Shown in pieces: positions 10,741 to 23,239 of a DNA stretch of 64,000 nt. Source of the stretch: Scalesia atractyloides (lineage: Eukaryota > Streptophyta > Magnoliopsida > Asterales > Asteraceae); NCBI GenBank assembly GCA_947069175.1, contig CAMTDV010000017.1, positions 37,643,126 through 37,707,125 of the forward strand, written 5' to 3'. Each line of letters begins with the position of its first letter. Position 1 is the first letter of the stretch. The position numbers and the translations under genes were made by a program. A model generated the notes under the pieces. That model was not told the DNA's origin and did no database searches. It saw only the letters and a list, made by a program, of their open reading frames with translations.

Positions 10741-11800
10741 TTACAGCCTCTGCCCAGAAAGACAAGGGTAAACCTGAGTCTGCAAGCATGGTTCTTGTAG
10801 ATTCAACTAGAGTTCGATTATTCCTTTCAACTATCCCATTTTGTTCTGGAGTTCTTGGGACACTAAATTGTCTAACAATCCCTTTTGACTCACAGAAGGC
10901 ATCTAACTCCTTATTTCTAAACTCTGCACATTACCAGTCCTATAAATTTTTACAGAAAGGTCATATTGCTTTTCAACTTGCTTGACAAAATTTTGCAATA
11001 TACCAGTTGTTTCATCTTTGGAGTGTAAAAAGAAAGTCCATGTAAACCTTTAAAAATCATCAACAATGACTAAACAAAATCTTTTCTTCATAAACTCATG
11101 ATTTTTACAGGGCTAAAAAATCCATGTGCAGCAATTGCAAGCACTGGGTTGTTTTGGACTCTTCAATTGACTTGTAAGAACTTTTATGTTGTTTACCTTT
11201 TAATCAGGAAACACAATGTTCTTCACAAGTAAATTGTTTATGTGGTAAACCTCTAACAAGACAATTTTTAGAAAGTGTGGTGATTGTTTTCAGATTTGTG
11301 TGCCCAAGTCTTCTATGCCATAACTTTGTCTCTTTGCTGGATGCAAATGAGAACAGGCATGCATTAGACATAGGGTTATCTTTTAATATATCCACCATAT
11401 ACACATTACCACTCCTATGAGCAACAAGTTATGCTTTGCTCTGAGCAATAATGTGATCAATCTTTTTAACAACCTCTGGTCCTACAATTTGACAAGTTTT
11501 CTTTGTAAAGAAGGAACCATATCCTTTATCACTCATTTGAGAGACACTCAGAAGACTGAATTTTAGATTGTCAATTAAATTAACATTTTCAAATTTGAGA
11601 TTCCCAGCCTAAACACACCCTGAACCCAACACCTTCCCTTTTGAATTGTTACCAAAATATATATCACCCCCTCCATGAGCCAAGAAGTCTTTGAGAAGGG
11701 CTCTACATCCTGTCATGTGCTTGGAGCCTCCACTATCTACATACCATAAACTATCAAGGCAAGTAGAAGCTCCCTGCACACAAGTAAACAGTTAGTTTAG
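10741..11800 (-). pseudogene. copia B protease and integrase core
   Basis: Aspartic protease: WYVDSGGSKHMTG (about 11745-11705), retaining the catalytic Asp in a DSG context. GAG-pre-integrase zinc region: LWHRRLGHTNLKT in the open piece 11404-11204. Integrase core: the HMDF block near 11140 and RTPEQNGIVERNNRTL near 10860-10810, which contains the catalytic Glu. The middle of the core is full of stops and frameshifts. Cleavage, cDNA 3' processing and strand transfer would be the original roles. Confidence 0.75.
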
Positions 11801-13930
11801 ATGAGATTCCAAAGCCAGGATGGCTTTGGATGGGTTCACAGATTGTTCACTCTCGAATCCATGAATATGGTCACTTGTTTGAGTTTACCTTTGTATCCAC
11901 TGTTGTGAACCATTTCCTATCAGATGTTGGTAACCATGAGGATATCTATTCACTTTGGGCTTTGAAGGTTTCTTGTAACCTTTATAGCTCATAGGAACTT
12001 TTTGCTAAACAGGTTGTCCATGTCCTCTTGGATACCTGTTGGCAGGTGGAGCATCTGTCACTTGTACCTCTCTGGGAACAGAGGTTTTGTTCAATGCTTT
12101 TGTGACAGATATTTCAACGGGTTCAAAGGTCTGCTTAGATTTATTTCTAACAGAGCTTGAACTTTCTCTCTCAAGAGCTTTTGCTTTAATCTCTTTTACC
12201 TTTTGATCATAGGTTTGAAGATAAGCACACTCATGAGTTAGATGATTTGTTTCTTCACAAATAAAGCATTTTGAATCATTTGGGATTACATGTGTTTTGT
12301 TTATGTCATATACTTTTAAAAGAAAACAGTTCTGTTACATGGTTTCTTTTGTTGCAAAATTCACAAAACAGATGTTTGATCTTTTCCCTTTTCTCTTTAT
12401 CAGATTTCTTCATAGCATATGTTGTAACCTCTGCTGGAAGATCTTTGATGGGAATGATTCTTGCGTTTGGTGCCTTGACACCATAATGGTTGAGAAGTCC
12501 ATTGGCTTCAAATTTTCAAGAATATCACATTCATCAGACCATGTGGGTTTGAATTGGTATTTCTCCATTTCTTTAAAAGTTGAAGATCCTTTTGTTTTTC
12601 AAGAGAAATTTTGTTACCATTTTTATCAGTGATTTTTATCTCATTCCCAGACAAATTTGTTGGAACTACTTCAACCTTTCCAGAATCAATTTTTGTAACA
12701 TTTTCAATGGCTTCTTCTTCAGTTAATGTAAAAGTGTCCTAGCTAAGCAACTTGATGTAAAATGTCCATTTCTTCTAAGTCATTTAGATCAAAGTGTTGA
12801 AGGTCACTTGATGTAAAATGTCCTGAAACTTGAGATCTACACTCTCTGGCAAAGTGTCCTATCCTGTTACATTTATAGCACTTGATTTTAGATTTGTCTA
12901 ACCCAACCTTTGACCCCCCATGCAACCTTGGATATTTTCTACCAGTTCTTTTGTAAAACCTGCTTGCTCTCACACTTAGCAAAGCAACTTGATGTAAAAT
13001 GTCCATTTCTTCTAAGTCATTTGGATCAAAGTGTTGAAGGTCATTCAACTCAAAAGAGAGATTATCAGAGGTGTGGCATTCCCCACTAGTAGTAAAAGCA
13101 TAGTTGAGCGGATGAGAATCAGAGTTAAATTTTCCTCCAGAGGTTATATCAATAAAATGATCATAACCCTGATCCTTTCCGTTGCCAGGACCCTCTTCAT
13201 GACTATAAAGAGTAGTGTTACCCAAGGTATAGTCATTTGTTACTTTCCCTGACTCTTGCAACTTCTTTTTCTGGTTTAACTCTCTCTCATAAGTGAGGAG
13301 TCGACCATGAAGTTGTGTGAAGGTCATTTCTTTAAACCCAACAGATTTTCGAGTAACGTAAGCTACAGTCACCCATTTTTCTAGTAATGATCTTAAGAAA
13401 TGACTATTGACAATCGAATTAGGAAATTCCATGTTAACCAGTTTCAATTCACTAATGAGACAACTAAAACGTTCGAACTGTTGTGTTAACGACTCACCCT
13501 TTACATGACAAAACGTTTCATACTGTTGATTCAAAACTTCTCTATTGTTTTCGATCACTTCTTCAGTACCACCAAATTGCTCTTTTAATGCATCCCATAA
13601 CTCCTTTGCACTATTTCAGTGGAGCAAACCAGCATAGATTTCATTGGGTAAGGCAGATGCAACAATGCTAAATTCCTTAGCATCCAATTCTATTTTCTGG
13701 AAATCCTACTCGGAGTAATTTTCAGGATTTTTTGGCACTTGAGTATTGGGATCCTCTGTACTGGGAACCATAGGAACATGTGGTCCATCCACAATGGATC
13801 GCCAACAACCGGTGTTCTGCTGAGCTAAAATGTGACCCATCCGACGCTGCCATATGAAATATTCATTTCGTTTCAGCATCGGTGGTTTAAACATAGATCC
13901 AATGTTGGATTTTTGTGTGTTTTGAGACAT
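11801..13930 (-). pseudogene. copia B gag
   Basis: Start ATG at 13930 (MSQNTQKSNIGSMFKPPML), 157 nt downstream of the LTR edge in element sense. The nucleocapsid precursor has the UBN2-type core (ELWDALKEQF, ETFCHVKGESLTQQFERF, 13620-13450) and zinc knuckle CYKCNRIGHFAREC (CX2CX4HX4C, about 12880-12840). A second knuckle, CFICEETNHLTHEC, is near 12275-12230. Stops occur at about 13703 and 13615 (TGA where element A has Cys in LLHCNSAKELW) and after 12743. The sequence DLQHFD.NDLEEMDILHQVA occurs twice, on both sides of the first knuckle (see repeat at 12756). Confidence 0.8.
12756..13046 (-). repeat. Duplicated gag segment flanking a zinc knuckle
   Basis: About 65 bp encoding DLQHFDxNDLEEMDILHQVA occurs at about 12750-12813 and again at 12980-13042, with the zinc knuckle between. 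Element A has this segment once at the corresponding site. The second copy is followed directly by the gag stop, so it looks like a local duplication in B only. Confidence 0.7.
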
Positions 13931-14072
13931 TTCAGCTTGTTTACAACAAATTTGTGTTTTAAAAACTTTGAACGTAATAAAACTCTGTTCTAAAGTTAAA
14001 CTATCAAACTAATTAGTAGGGCGAGCTGATCTTTCAAATCAAATTGATATTAATCAAATTTTGATTGACCAT

Positions 14073-14084
14073 GCTCTGATACCA
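14073..14084 (-). promoter_or_regulatory. copia B primer-binding site
   Basis: Minus strand TGGTATCAGAGC, two bases from the LTR edge at 14087, complementary to the 3' end of plant initiator Met-tRNA. Confidence 0.85.
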
Positions 14085-14086
14085 AT

Positions 14087-14718
14087 TGTTAGGATCTGAG
14101 TTTGATTTACTTGTAGTTTTTGTTTCAATAATGAAAACATGATTGAAATTGAAAGTAAATTGCAACGGAATAGAATGAAAAACTTTTACTACAAGTAAAG
14201 GTCATTTGTTTTCATTATCATCATGCTTTCAAGTATATAAACTTTGCATGTGATTCACAAACTCCCCCTCAGCCTATTGCAACAGTTTGATAGTACAGGA
14301 AATGAAAGAAGATGATTAGTGTAAAGATCTTTTTAATTAGACGAAGTTTACTGTTACATCGACTCTACTATTTATACTAACAATCTAACCTCTGAGCATC
14401 TTTTGATGACGTCAGGGTTGATAGTGACATCTAACAATAATATAACTAACTCTAAGCACTGACCTCTATCAACTAATAGGGCAAAAGCACTGTTACATTG
14501 AAAATAAAACTAAAACTAAACTTTGATGACTAAGCTCTGCTCCTTTTCTTCTGTCAGACCTTTGATAATTGTTGTAGCAGATGATGCATAAGTATCAGAC
14601 TTTAGGAAGACAGAATTTAGAGATTAGAGGATCTAAACTCTGATAGTTGGACCAGACTGCAGATAGTGTAATTTGGATTTATATCATCTGTTCCTTTGTA
14701 AAGGGTTCAATCCCAACA
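14087..14718 (-). repeat. copia B 5' LTR
   Basis: 632 bp, TGTTAGG...CCCAACA. Minus-strand TATA-like TATAAATAG at 14368-14376. On its right it is joined directly to the zinc-knuckle region of element A's gag, which marks B's insertion site. Confidence 0.85.
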
Positions 14719-14870
14719 GATCTACACTCTCTAGCAAAGTGTCCTAGCCTTTTACATTTATAGCGCTTTATTTTAGATTTGTCTAACCCAACCTTTGACC
14801 CCTCATGCAACCCTGGATATTTTCTACCAGTTCTTTTGTAAAACCTGCTTGCTCTCACACTTAGCAAAGC
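14719..14870 (-). pseudogene. copia A gag, zinc-knuckle fragment
   Basis: Encodes ALLSVRASRFYKRTGRKYP and knuckle CYKCKRLGHFAREC with the first Cys as CGC-like Arg context (RYKCKRLGHFAREC), closely matching B's gag. It is cut by B's 5' LTR on the left and by element X on the right. It continues at 24914. Confidence 0.8.
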
Positions 14871-14875
14871 AACTT
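14871..14875. repeat. Target-site duplication AACTT (left) of element X
   Basis: AACTT precedes the TGTTAGTCCC start of X. The partner is at 24909-24913. Without X and one copy, the gag of A reads through from ILRQV to ALLSV. Confidence 0.9.
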
Positions 14876-15692
14876 TGTTAGTCCCTTTTTGAGAGCTCCT
14901 GTTCGAATGATACAACGTTCTTCAATCGTTGAGACGGGTGTTTGTGAAATATATAAACTTTCAAAGCATAAAAATAGAGATAATAAGAGTGAGGTTTTCT
15001 TCAATGATTAATTTTATAAATAAACGTATCAATCTATGAACATAAGAATTAATCTTTATTTGGCAGAAGCAAACAAAGAAGAAAGGGACGATTCAAGAAT
15101 AAACTTGAATCTGAATATCACCCCCTGGAACAGTCCAGGGGGAAACTCTCATGAAAACTCTATAAGAAAAATAATACTTCACAAATGCACACTTAATTCC
15201 TACGAAGTAATTATGTATTTATAGAGATTCCACTTGCCATGTCTCAATAGTGATTGGCTGATACTTGATAAGATGTTGGTTTGTGTGTCACTTTTGTCAA
15301 GTGGCTTATCTTCTTTCTTTCACCAACTTGCTCCTTTCTGATGAAAGTTACTTTTACTTTTCATGCTTTTCCTTTTCTCATTTTTCATTTCTAATGAAAA
15401 GCAATCACCATTTTCTTTTGAGATATATTTAATATATTCATAAGATATATTATCTTATGAATATAACCTTTGATTTTCATCTTGTAAACTTCGTAATGCC
15501 TCCGCTAACATATTGAAGTCTTGTAACATTTGTAGCGATCTTTTAATCAAAGAATTAGAAGCTTGATTATTTTCTTTCGCCGTCTTCATATTTAGAGCTT
15601 GTGGGACGGTTCTTGAGTCGGTTTTCCTTGACGGAATTATTTCTAAGTGACTTTTGTATTTTCAACAACAAATAACAAAAAGTTGCCTAACA
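14876..15692 (-). repeat. X LTR unit 1 (3' LTR)
   Basis: 817 bp. Minus-strand TATA-like CTATAAATAC at 15215-15224. It contains a perfect 13-bp dyad at 15435-15447/15451-15463 (TATTCATAAGATA, 3-nt loop) that recurs in well-preserved units. Followed by CCCC-rich sequence (15693-15702), the minus-strand polypurine tract position. Confidence 0.85.
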
Positions 15693-16084
15693 GTCATCCC
15701 CTATTTGTTGTTGAAAATACAAATAATGCATTACATTTTTAGAAACTTAGAAATAATAAATAAACCTCCTTTTTTTAATATCTTCAAATATAGTGCTTGA
15801 ACGATCTTCAGCAGATGGCATGAAGGTTTATTTGGCAAACTTTCTGACTTACTTTGGATGATCATCTGATTATATTTCATTCCTTGTTATGATTCTACAC
15901 CTCGATTTGTAATTCCACCCAAATGTAAGCGTTATATCTTATATCCCCACAAAATGAGATATACGTATCTTCTATCTAATAAGTGTTTAGGGTGTCGATT
16001 GATGAGGATTCGAAACATAACGAACCATGTAAGACTATAAAAAGATGATCTTGATCCATCAACGTTTTTTTAATTTTTTTTAAA

Positions 16085-16450
16085 TCAGAAAATCTGTTAG
16101 AAATCTGATGACATCATCAGAAAAACTGATAAGTTTTTTTAACAGAAAATCTGTTAATTTCATCAGATATTTATCGGAAATTCATCAGAAAATCTGATAA
16201 ACGCGTCAGATTTTTTTCAGTGTTTTTTTAACAGAAAATCGGATAATTTCATCATAAATCTATTAGAAATTCATCAGAAAATCTGATAAACGCATCAGAT
16301 TTTTTAGTTTTTTAATAGAAAATCTGATAATTTCATCAGAAATTTATTAGAAATTCATCAAAAAATCTAATAACGCATCAGATTTTTTTTAACATAGAAT
16401 ATGATAAATTCATCATAAATAATCAGAAAATCTGATAAACGTATCAGAAA
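16085..16450. repeat. Minisatellite in X (TCAGAAAATCTGATAA words)
   Basis: About five diverged units of 65-75 bp, built from ATCAGAAATTCATCAGAAAATCTG-like words truncated here as CATCAGAAAATCTGATAA. Many short words are self-complementary (ATCAGATTTT/AAAATCTGAT). Confidence 0.65.
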
Positions 16451-16458
16451 ACCCCCTT

Positions 16459-16460
<2 letters not shown>

Positions 16461-16502
<42 letters not shown>
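16461..16502. repeat. AT dinucleotide microsatellite
   Basis: About 20 uninterrupted AT repeats, directly after the minisatellite. Confidence 0.95.
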
Positions 16503-16504
<2 letters not shown>

Positions 16505-17022
16505 AGGGAATGAGTAGAGTTTAATAGACATAACTTAACATGCTTTTCTGTAGGAAATCCAAGTCTTTGTTCTTTTCTTCAAGAAATGTTTTGTGAAAAG
16601 TTTCAAAAAATGGTGATCATGAATTTTTTTTTCACATAGTTGTTCTCTTTTTATCATTTTTATTCCTTTGTGAAGATTAACTAACCCGATTTTGGAGTTA
16701 TTTGGACTTTCTTTATCAGAAACTTTCTTTTTATATGTCAAAATGATTCTTCCTAATAAAATAAAGTTTGTATATCTTTGTTTTAACTCCTTTTTTGTGT
16801 TTATGCCCTTTTTCTTCCTCATCCTTTTTTAAATATATGTATAAAGATAAAAAATATGTATACATAATCTATATTTCGAAAATAATAATAATAAAAGTAA
16901 AAAGTTACATTTTTTTTACCTTTTAAAGATCACATAAAATTTTTTCTTCAAAGCTTTGGCAGGTCATGAATATACATCTCTATTACGAAGGCAAGGGATC
17001 TTGGAAATAATTTATCCTTCCA

Positions 17023-17034
17023 GCTCTGATACCA
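17023..17034 (-). promoter_or_regulatory. X primer-binding site
   Basis: GCTCTGATACCA on the plus strand (minus TGGTATCAGAGC), two bases left of LTR unit 2. It shows that X is a minus-strand LTR element primed like the copia elements around it. Confidence 0.8.
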
Positions 17035-17036
17035 CT

Positions 17037-17855
17037 TTTTGGTCCCTTTCTGAGAGCTCCTGTTCGAAAGATGCAACGTTCTTCAATCGTTGAGACGGGT
17101 GTTTGTGAAATATATAAACTTTCAAAGCATAAAAATAGAGATAATAAGAGTGAGGTTTTCTTCAATGATTACTTCTATAAATAAATGTATCAGTCTATTG
17201 AACATGAGAATTAATCTTTGTTTGGCGGAATCAAACAAAGAAGAAAGGGACGATTCAAGAATAAACTTGAATTTGAATATCACCCCCGGAACAGTCCAGG
17301 GGGGAACTCTCATGAAAACTCTATAAGAAAAATAAATACTTCACAAATGTACACTTAATTCCTACGAAGGAATTATGTATTTATAAAGATTCCACTTGCC
17401 ATATCTCAATAGTGATTGGTTGATACTTGATAAGATGTTGGTTTGTGTGACCACTTTTGTCAAGTGGCTTATCTTCTTTCTTTCACCAACTTGCTCCTTT
17501 CTGATGAAAGTTAATTTTACTTTTCATGCTTTTCCTTTTCTCATTTTTCATTTCTAATGAAAAGCAATCACCATTTTCTTTTGAGATATATTTAATATAT
17601 TCATAAGATATATTATCTTATGAATATAACCTTTGATTTTCATCTTGTAAACTTCGTAATGCCTTTGCTAACATATTGAAGTCTTGTAACATTTATAGCG
17701 ATCTTTTAATCAAAGAATTAGAAGCTTGATTATTTTCTTTCTCGGTCTTCATATTTAGAGCTTCTGGGACGGTTCTTCAGTCGGTTTACCTTGACGGAAT
17801 TATTTCTAAGTGACTTTTGTATTTTCAACAACAAATAACAAAAAGTTGCCTAACA
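17037..17855 (-). repeat. X LTR unit 2
   Basis: 819 bp, adjacent to the PBS, so it acts as 5' LTR of the internal region. Followed by the first copy of the 32-bp linker (17856-17887, GTATATTAATTAGATATATT...). Confidence 0.8.
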
Positions 17856-17887
17856 GTATATTAATTAGATATATTATTCATAAGATA

Positions 17888-18701
17888 TGTTGGTCCCTTC
17901 TTGAGAGCTCCTATTCGAATGATGCAACATTCATCAATCGTTGAGACGGGTGTTTGTGAAATATATAAACTTTCAAAGCATAAAAATAGAGATAATAAGA
18001 GTGAGGTTTTCTTCAATGATTACTTCTATAAATAAATGTATCAATCTATTGAACATGAGAATTAATCTTTGTTTGGCAGAATCAAACAAAGAAGAAAGGG
18101 ACGATTCAAGAATAAACTTGAATTTGAATATCACCCCCGGAACAGTCCAGCGGGAACTCTCATGAAAACTCTATAAGAAAAATAATACTTCACAAATGTA
18201 CACTTAATTCCTACGAAGGAATTATGTATTTATAGAGATTCCACTTGCCATATCTCAATAGTGATTGATTGATACTTGATAAGATGTTGTTTGTGTGACC
18301 ACTTTTGTCAAGTGGCTTATCTTCTTTCTTTCACCAACTTGCTCCTTTCTGATGAAAGTTACTTTTACTTTTCATGCTTTTCCTTTTCTCATTTTTCATT
18401 TCTATTGAAAAGCAATCACCATTTTCTTTTGATATATTTAATATATTCATAAGATATATTATCTTATGAATATAACCTTTGATTTTCATCTTGTAAACTT
18501 CGTAATGCCTTCGCTAACATATTGAAGTCTTGTAACATTTGTAGCGATCTTTTAATCAAAGAATTAGAAGCTTGATTATTTTCTTTCTCGGTCTTCATAT
18601 TTAGAGCTTCTGGGACGGTTCTTCAATCGGTTTACCTTGACGGAATTATTTCTAAGTGACTTTTGTATTTTCAACAACAAATAACAAAAAGTTGCCTAAC
18701 A
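17888..18701 (-). repeat. X LTR unit 3
   Basis: 814 bp, starts TGTTGGTCCC, ends CCTAACA. Linker copy 18702-18733 follows. Confidence 0.8.
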
Positions 18702-18733
18702 GTATATTAATTAGATATATTATTCATAAGATA

Positions 18734-19526
18734 TGTTGGTCCCTTCTTGAGAGTCCTATTCGAATGATGCAACATTCATCAATCATTGAACGGGTGTGTG
18801 AAATATATAAACTTTCAAAGCATAAAAATAGAGATAATAAGAGTGAGTTTTCTTCATGATTACTTCTATAAATAAATGTATCAATCTATTGAACATGAGA
18901 ATTAATCTTTGTTTGGTGGAATCAAACAAAGAAGAAAGGACGATTCAAGAATAAACTTGAATTTGAATATCACCCCAAACAGTCAGGGGGGAACTCTCAT
19001 GAAACTCTATAAGAAAAATAATACTTCACAAATGTACACTTAATTCCACGAAGGAATTATGTATTTATAGAGATTCCACTTGCCATATCTCAATAGTGAT
19101 TGGTTGATACTTGATAAGATGTTGGTTGTGTGACCACTTTTGTCAAGTGGCTTATCTTCTTTCTTTCACCAACTGCTCCTTTCTGATGAAAGTTACTTTT
19201 ACTTTTCATGCTTTTCCTTTTCTCATTTTTCATTTCTAATGAAAAGCAATCACCATTTTCTTTGAGATATATTAATATATCATAATATATTATCTTATGA
19301 ATATAACCTTTGATTTCATCTGTAAACTTCGTAATGCCTTCGCTAACATATTGAAGTCTTGTAACATTTGCGATCTTTTAATCAAAGAATTAGAAGCTTG
19401 ATTATTTTCTTTCTCGGTCTTCATATTTAGAGCTTCTGGGACGGTTCTTCAGTCGGTTTACCTTGACGGAATTATTTCTAAGTGACTTTTGTATTTTCAC
19501 AACAAATAACAAAAAGTTGCCTAACA
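18734..19526 (-). repeat. X LTR unit 4 (many single-base deletions)
   Basis: 793 bp. Compared with units 3 and 9 it lacks many single bases, often in homopolymers. Linker copy 19527-19558 follows. Confidence 0.75.
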
Positions 19527-19558
19527 GTATATTAATTAGATATATTATTCATAAGATA

Positions 19559-22470
19559 TGTTGGTCCCTTCTCGAGAGCTCCTATTCGAATGATGCAACA
19601 TTCATCAATCGTTGAGACGGTGTTTGTGAAATATATAAACTTTCAAAGCATAAAATAGAGATAATAAGAGTGAGTTTACTTCAATGATACTTCTATAAAT
19701 AAATGTATCAATCTATTGAACATGAGAATTAATCTTTGTTTGGCAGAATCAAACAAAGAAGAAAGGGACGATTCAAGAATAAACTTGAATTTGAATATCA
19801 CGCCGGAACAATCCAGCGGAACTCTCATGAAAACTCTATAAGAAAAAATAATACTTCACAAATGTACACTTAATTCCCACGAAGGAATTATGTATTTATA
19901 GAGATTCCACTTGCCATATCTCAATAGTGATTGATTGATATTGATAAATTTGTGTAAAACAGTATTACAAGTGGGGTCTTTTCTTCACAACTTCCTTCTA
20001 AATAAATGTTACATTCTTTTGAACTTTCGTGAATATTTCATTTTTGGCTGAAAGCAAATCAAACAATTAAATGAGATATTAGAATAAACTTAATTTGAAT
20101 ATAGCAACACCGAAATTCCACTGGTGAAACTCTAATGAAAATCCTAACAAATTAAGTATTTAACAAATGTACACTTTAATCAATAGAAGCTGAATTATTT
20201 TTATGAGATTCATTTGCATATCTAATAGGATTTTAATCGTTATACTGATGGTTTTTTAGTGACTTTTGTATTCACTTACATTTTTCTTCACAACTTTGTC
20301 ATCTATTCATATGAATATTTTCCTTTTAGACTCCTTTTCATTCACATTTTTCATTTCTGAAAGGAGATTGATACAATTTCTTTGAAGATAATAATAAATA
20401 TAAATGAAGTATATTTATACTTATAAATAAATTTGATTATTCACTTGAAATTCGTGTTTGGTGAATGCTAAACAAAGAAGAATCGTTAACATATATTAGC
20501 GATTTTATCACCAGAACTTAGAAGCTTGATTATTTTCTCTGCAAACTCTTCATATTTAAGTTTCACGAAGGTGTCATTTCCACGGATTTACCTTGATGAG
20601 AATTCTCTAATGTATCTTTTGTATTTTCAAACTATAATAAAATGTTGGCCTTAGACCATTTTAATTAGTATTATTCATAATTTGTCCCTTGTCCTTCTGA
20701 GAACTTATTTCTAATTTGATGCATTTCTTTCATCATTCTTGAGTACGGTGAATATGTGAAATATTTAAACTTTCAAAGCATTAAAATTATGAAAGATAAA
20801 TGAGGTTTTCTTCATGATTACTTTATAAATTTATCAATCTATTGAACTGAATTAACTTGTTTGGCAGAATAACAATGAAAATAGGACATTTTAATAAAAA
20901 TTGAATTGAATTACCTTCCGGACGTCCCGGAACTCTCTGAAACTCTATAAAAAAATAATACTTACAAGTAACTTAATTCTACTAAGGATATTATTTATAT
21001 TATTCACACATGCCATAATTCATAAGTGATTGATTGAATTGATAATTGTTGGTTTGTTGTGAGCTCCTATCTTTGTCAAGAGGTCTTATCTTTACGTTTC
21101 AACATATCCTTTCTGATGAAATACTTTTACTTTCATGTTCTTTTCTCATTTTTCATTTCTAGAAAGCAACACCATTTTCTTTTGAGATTATTATATATTC
21201 ATAGAATATTATCTTATGATATACTTTGATTCATCTTGTAAACTTGTATGCTTCGCAACATATTGAAGTCTTAACATTGTAGGCTTAATCAAGAATTAGA
21301 AGCTTGATTATTTCTTCTCGTTTCTATTGAGCTTTGGACGGTTCTTCACGTTTACCTTGACGAATTTCTAGTGACTTTGTATTCAACACAAATAACAAAG
21401 TTGCTAACATATAATTAGATAATTATCTAAGATATGTGTCTTCTGAAGTCCTATTCGAATGATGCACATTCATAATCTGAGACGTGTTTGTGAATATATA
21501 AACTTTCAAGCATAAAAGAGATAATAAGAGTGAGTTCTTCAATGATTACTCTAAATAATTATCATCTATGAACATGAGAATAACTTTGTTGGGAATCAAA
21601 CAAGAAGAAGACATTCAAGAATAAACTTAATTGATATCACCCGAACATCCAGGGGGAACTCTCTGAATCTATAGAAAAAATATTCACATGTCACTTATTC
21701 CTACGAAGATATGTATTTATAGAGATTCACTTGCCAATTCAATAGTGATGGTTGATTTTAATGTGTTTGTGTACACTTGTCAAGGGCTATTCTTTCTTAC
21801 CAACTTTCTTTCGATGAAGTACTTACTTTTCATGCTTTTCCTTTCTCATTTTCATTTTAATGAACATCACCATTCTTGAGTATATTAAATATTATAAAAT
21901 TCTTATAATATAACCTTTGATTTTCCTTGTAACTTCGAATGCTTCGCTAACATATGAGTCTGTAACATTGTAGCGATCTTAATCAAAGAATTAGAACTGA
22001 TTATTTCTTCTCGTCTTATATTTAGAGCTTCTGGAGTTCTTCATCGTTACCTTGACGAATTATTCTAAGTGACTTTGTATTTTCAAAACAATAACAAAGT
22101 GCTACAGTTATTATTAATATATTTCATAGAATTGTCTTTGAGAGCTCCTATTGATGATGCACATTCACAACGTGAGCGGGTGTTTGTGAATATAAAACTT
22201 TCAGCATAAAAATAGAGATAATAGAGTGAGGTTTTCTTCATGATATTCTAAATAATGTATCAATTATGAACAAGATAATCTTGTTTGGAATCACAAAGAG
22301 AAGGCGATTCAAGAATAAACTGAATTGAATCCCCGAACATCCGGACTCTCATAACATAGAAAAATAATACTCACATGTATTAATTCTACGAAGAATATAT
22401 TATAAGATCATTGCCATATCTCATTGATTGTGTACTTGATAAGATTGGTTTGTGCACTTTGTCAGGGCTT
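19559..22470 (-). repeat. Degenerate X LTR copies, probably partly assembly error
   Basis: Recognisable LTR words continue in order but with dense 1-3 base losses. The sequence jumps backwards within the unit near 19955 and again at 22470, where TTGTCAGGGCTTC runs straight into CTTTCAAAGCAT. New unit starts are visible near 20686, 21437 and 22133. The pattern of deletions differs from the few substitutions between intact units. Confidence 0.6.
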
Positions 22471-23207
22471 CTTTCAAAGCATAAAAATAGAGATAATAAG
22501 AGTGAGGTTTTCTTCAATGATTACTTCTATAAATAAATGTATCAATCTATTGAACATGAGAATTAATCTTTGTTTGGCGGAATCAAACAAAGAAGAAAGG
22601 GACGATTCAAGAATAAACTTGAATCTGAATATCACCCCCGGAACAGTCCAGGGGGGGAACTCTCATGAAAACTCTATAGGAAAAAAAATACTTCACAAAT
22701 GTACACTTAATTCCTACGAAGGAATTATGTATTTATAGAGATTCCACTTGCCATATCTCAATAGTGATTGGTTGATACTTGATAAGATGTTGGTTTGTGT
22801 GACCACTTTTGTCAAGTGGCTTATCTTCTTTCTTTCACCAACTTGCTCCTTTCTGATGAAAGTTACTTTTACTTTTCATGCTTTTCCTTTTCTCATTTTT
22901 CATTTCTAATGAAAAGCAATCACCATTTTCTTTAGAGATATATTTAATATATTCATAAGATATATTATCTTATGAATATAACCTTTGATTTTCATCTTGT
23001 AAACTTCGTAATGCCTTCGCTAACATATTGAAGTCTTGTAACATTTGTAGCGATCTTTTAATCAAAGAATTAGAAGCTTGATTATTTTCTTTCTCGGTCT
23101 TCATATTTAGAGCTTCTGGGACGGTTCTTCAGTCAGTTTACCTTGACAGAATTATTTCTAAGTGACTTTTGTATTTTCAACAACAAATAACAAAAAGTTG
23201 CCTAACA
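22471..23207 (-). repeat. X LTR unit, left-truncated
   Basis: Starts inside the unit at TTTCAAAGCATAAAAATAG. Nearly identical to the next unit (both share CTATAGGAAAAAAAATAC and CAGTCAGTTTACC). Linker copy 23208-23239 follows. Confidence 0.8.
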
Positions 23208-23239
23208 GTATATTAATTAGATATATTATTCATAAGATA

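Larger units (their letters stand above)
15693..17036 (-). other. X internal region, non-coding
   Basis: No retroelement protein motif in any frame. A 95-codon minus-strand frame (16822-16535) is Lys-rich and unrecognised; I do not call it a gene. The region holds a minisatellite (16085-16450), an AT microsatellite and, at its right end, the PBS. Confidence 0.6.

Noticed and set aside
16535..16822. Lys-rich 95-codon minus-strand frame in X
   Set aside because: AT-rich sequence makes such frames by chance; no gag similarity visible.
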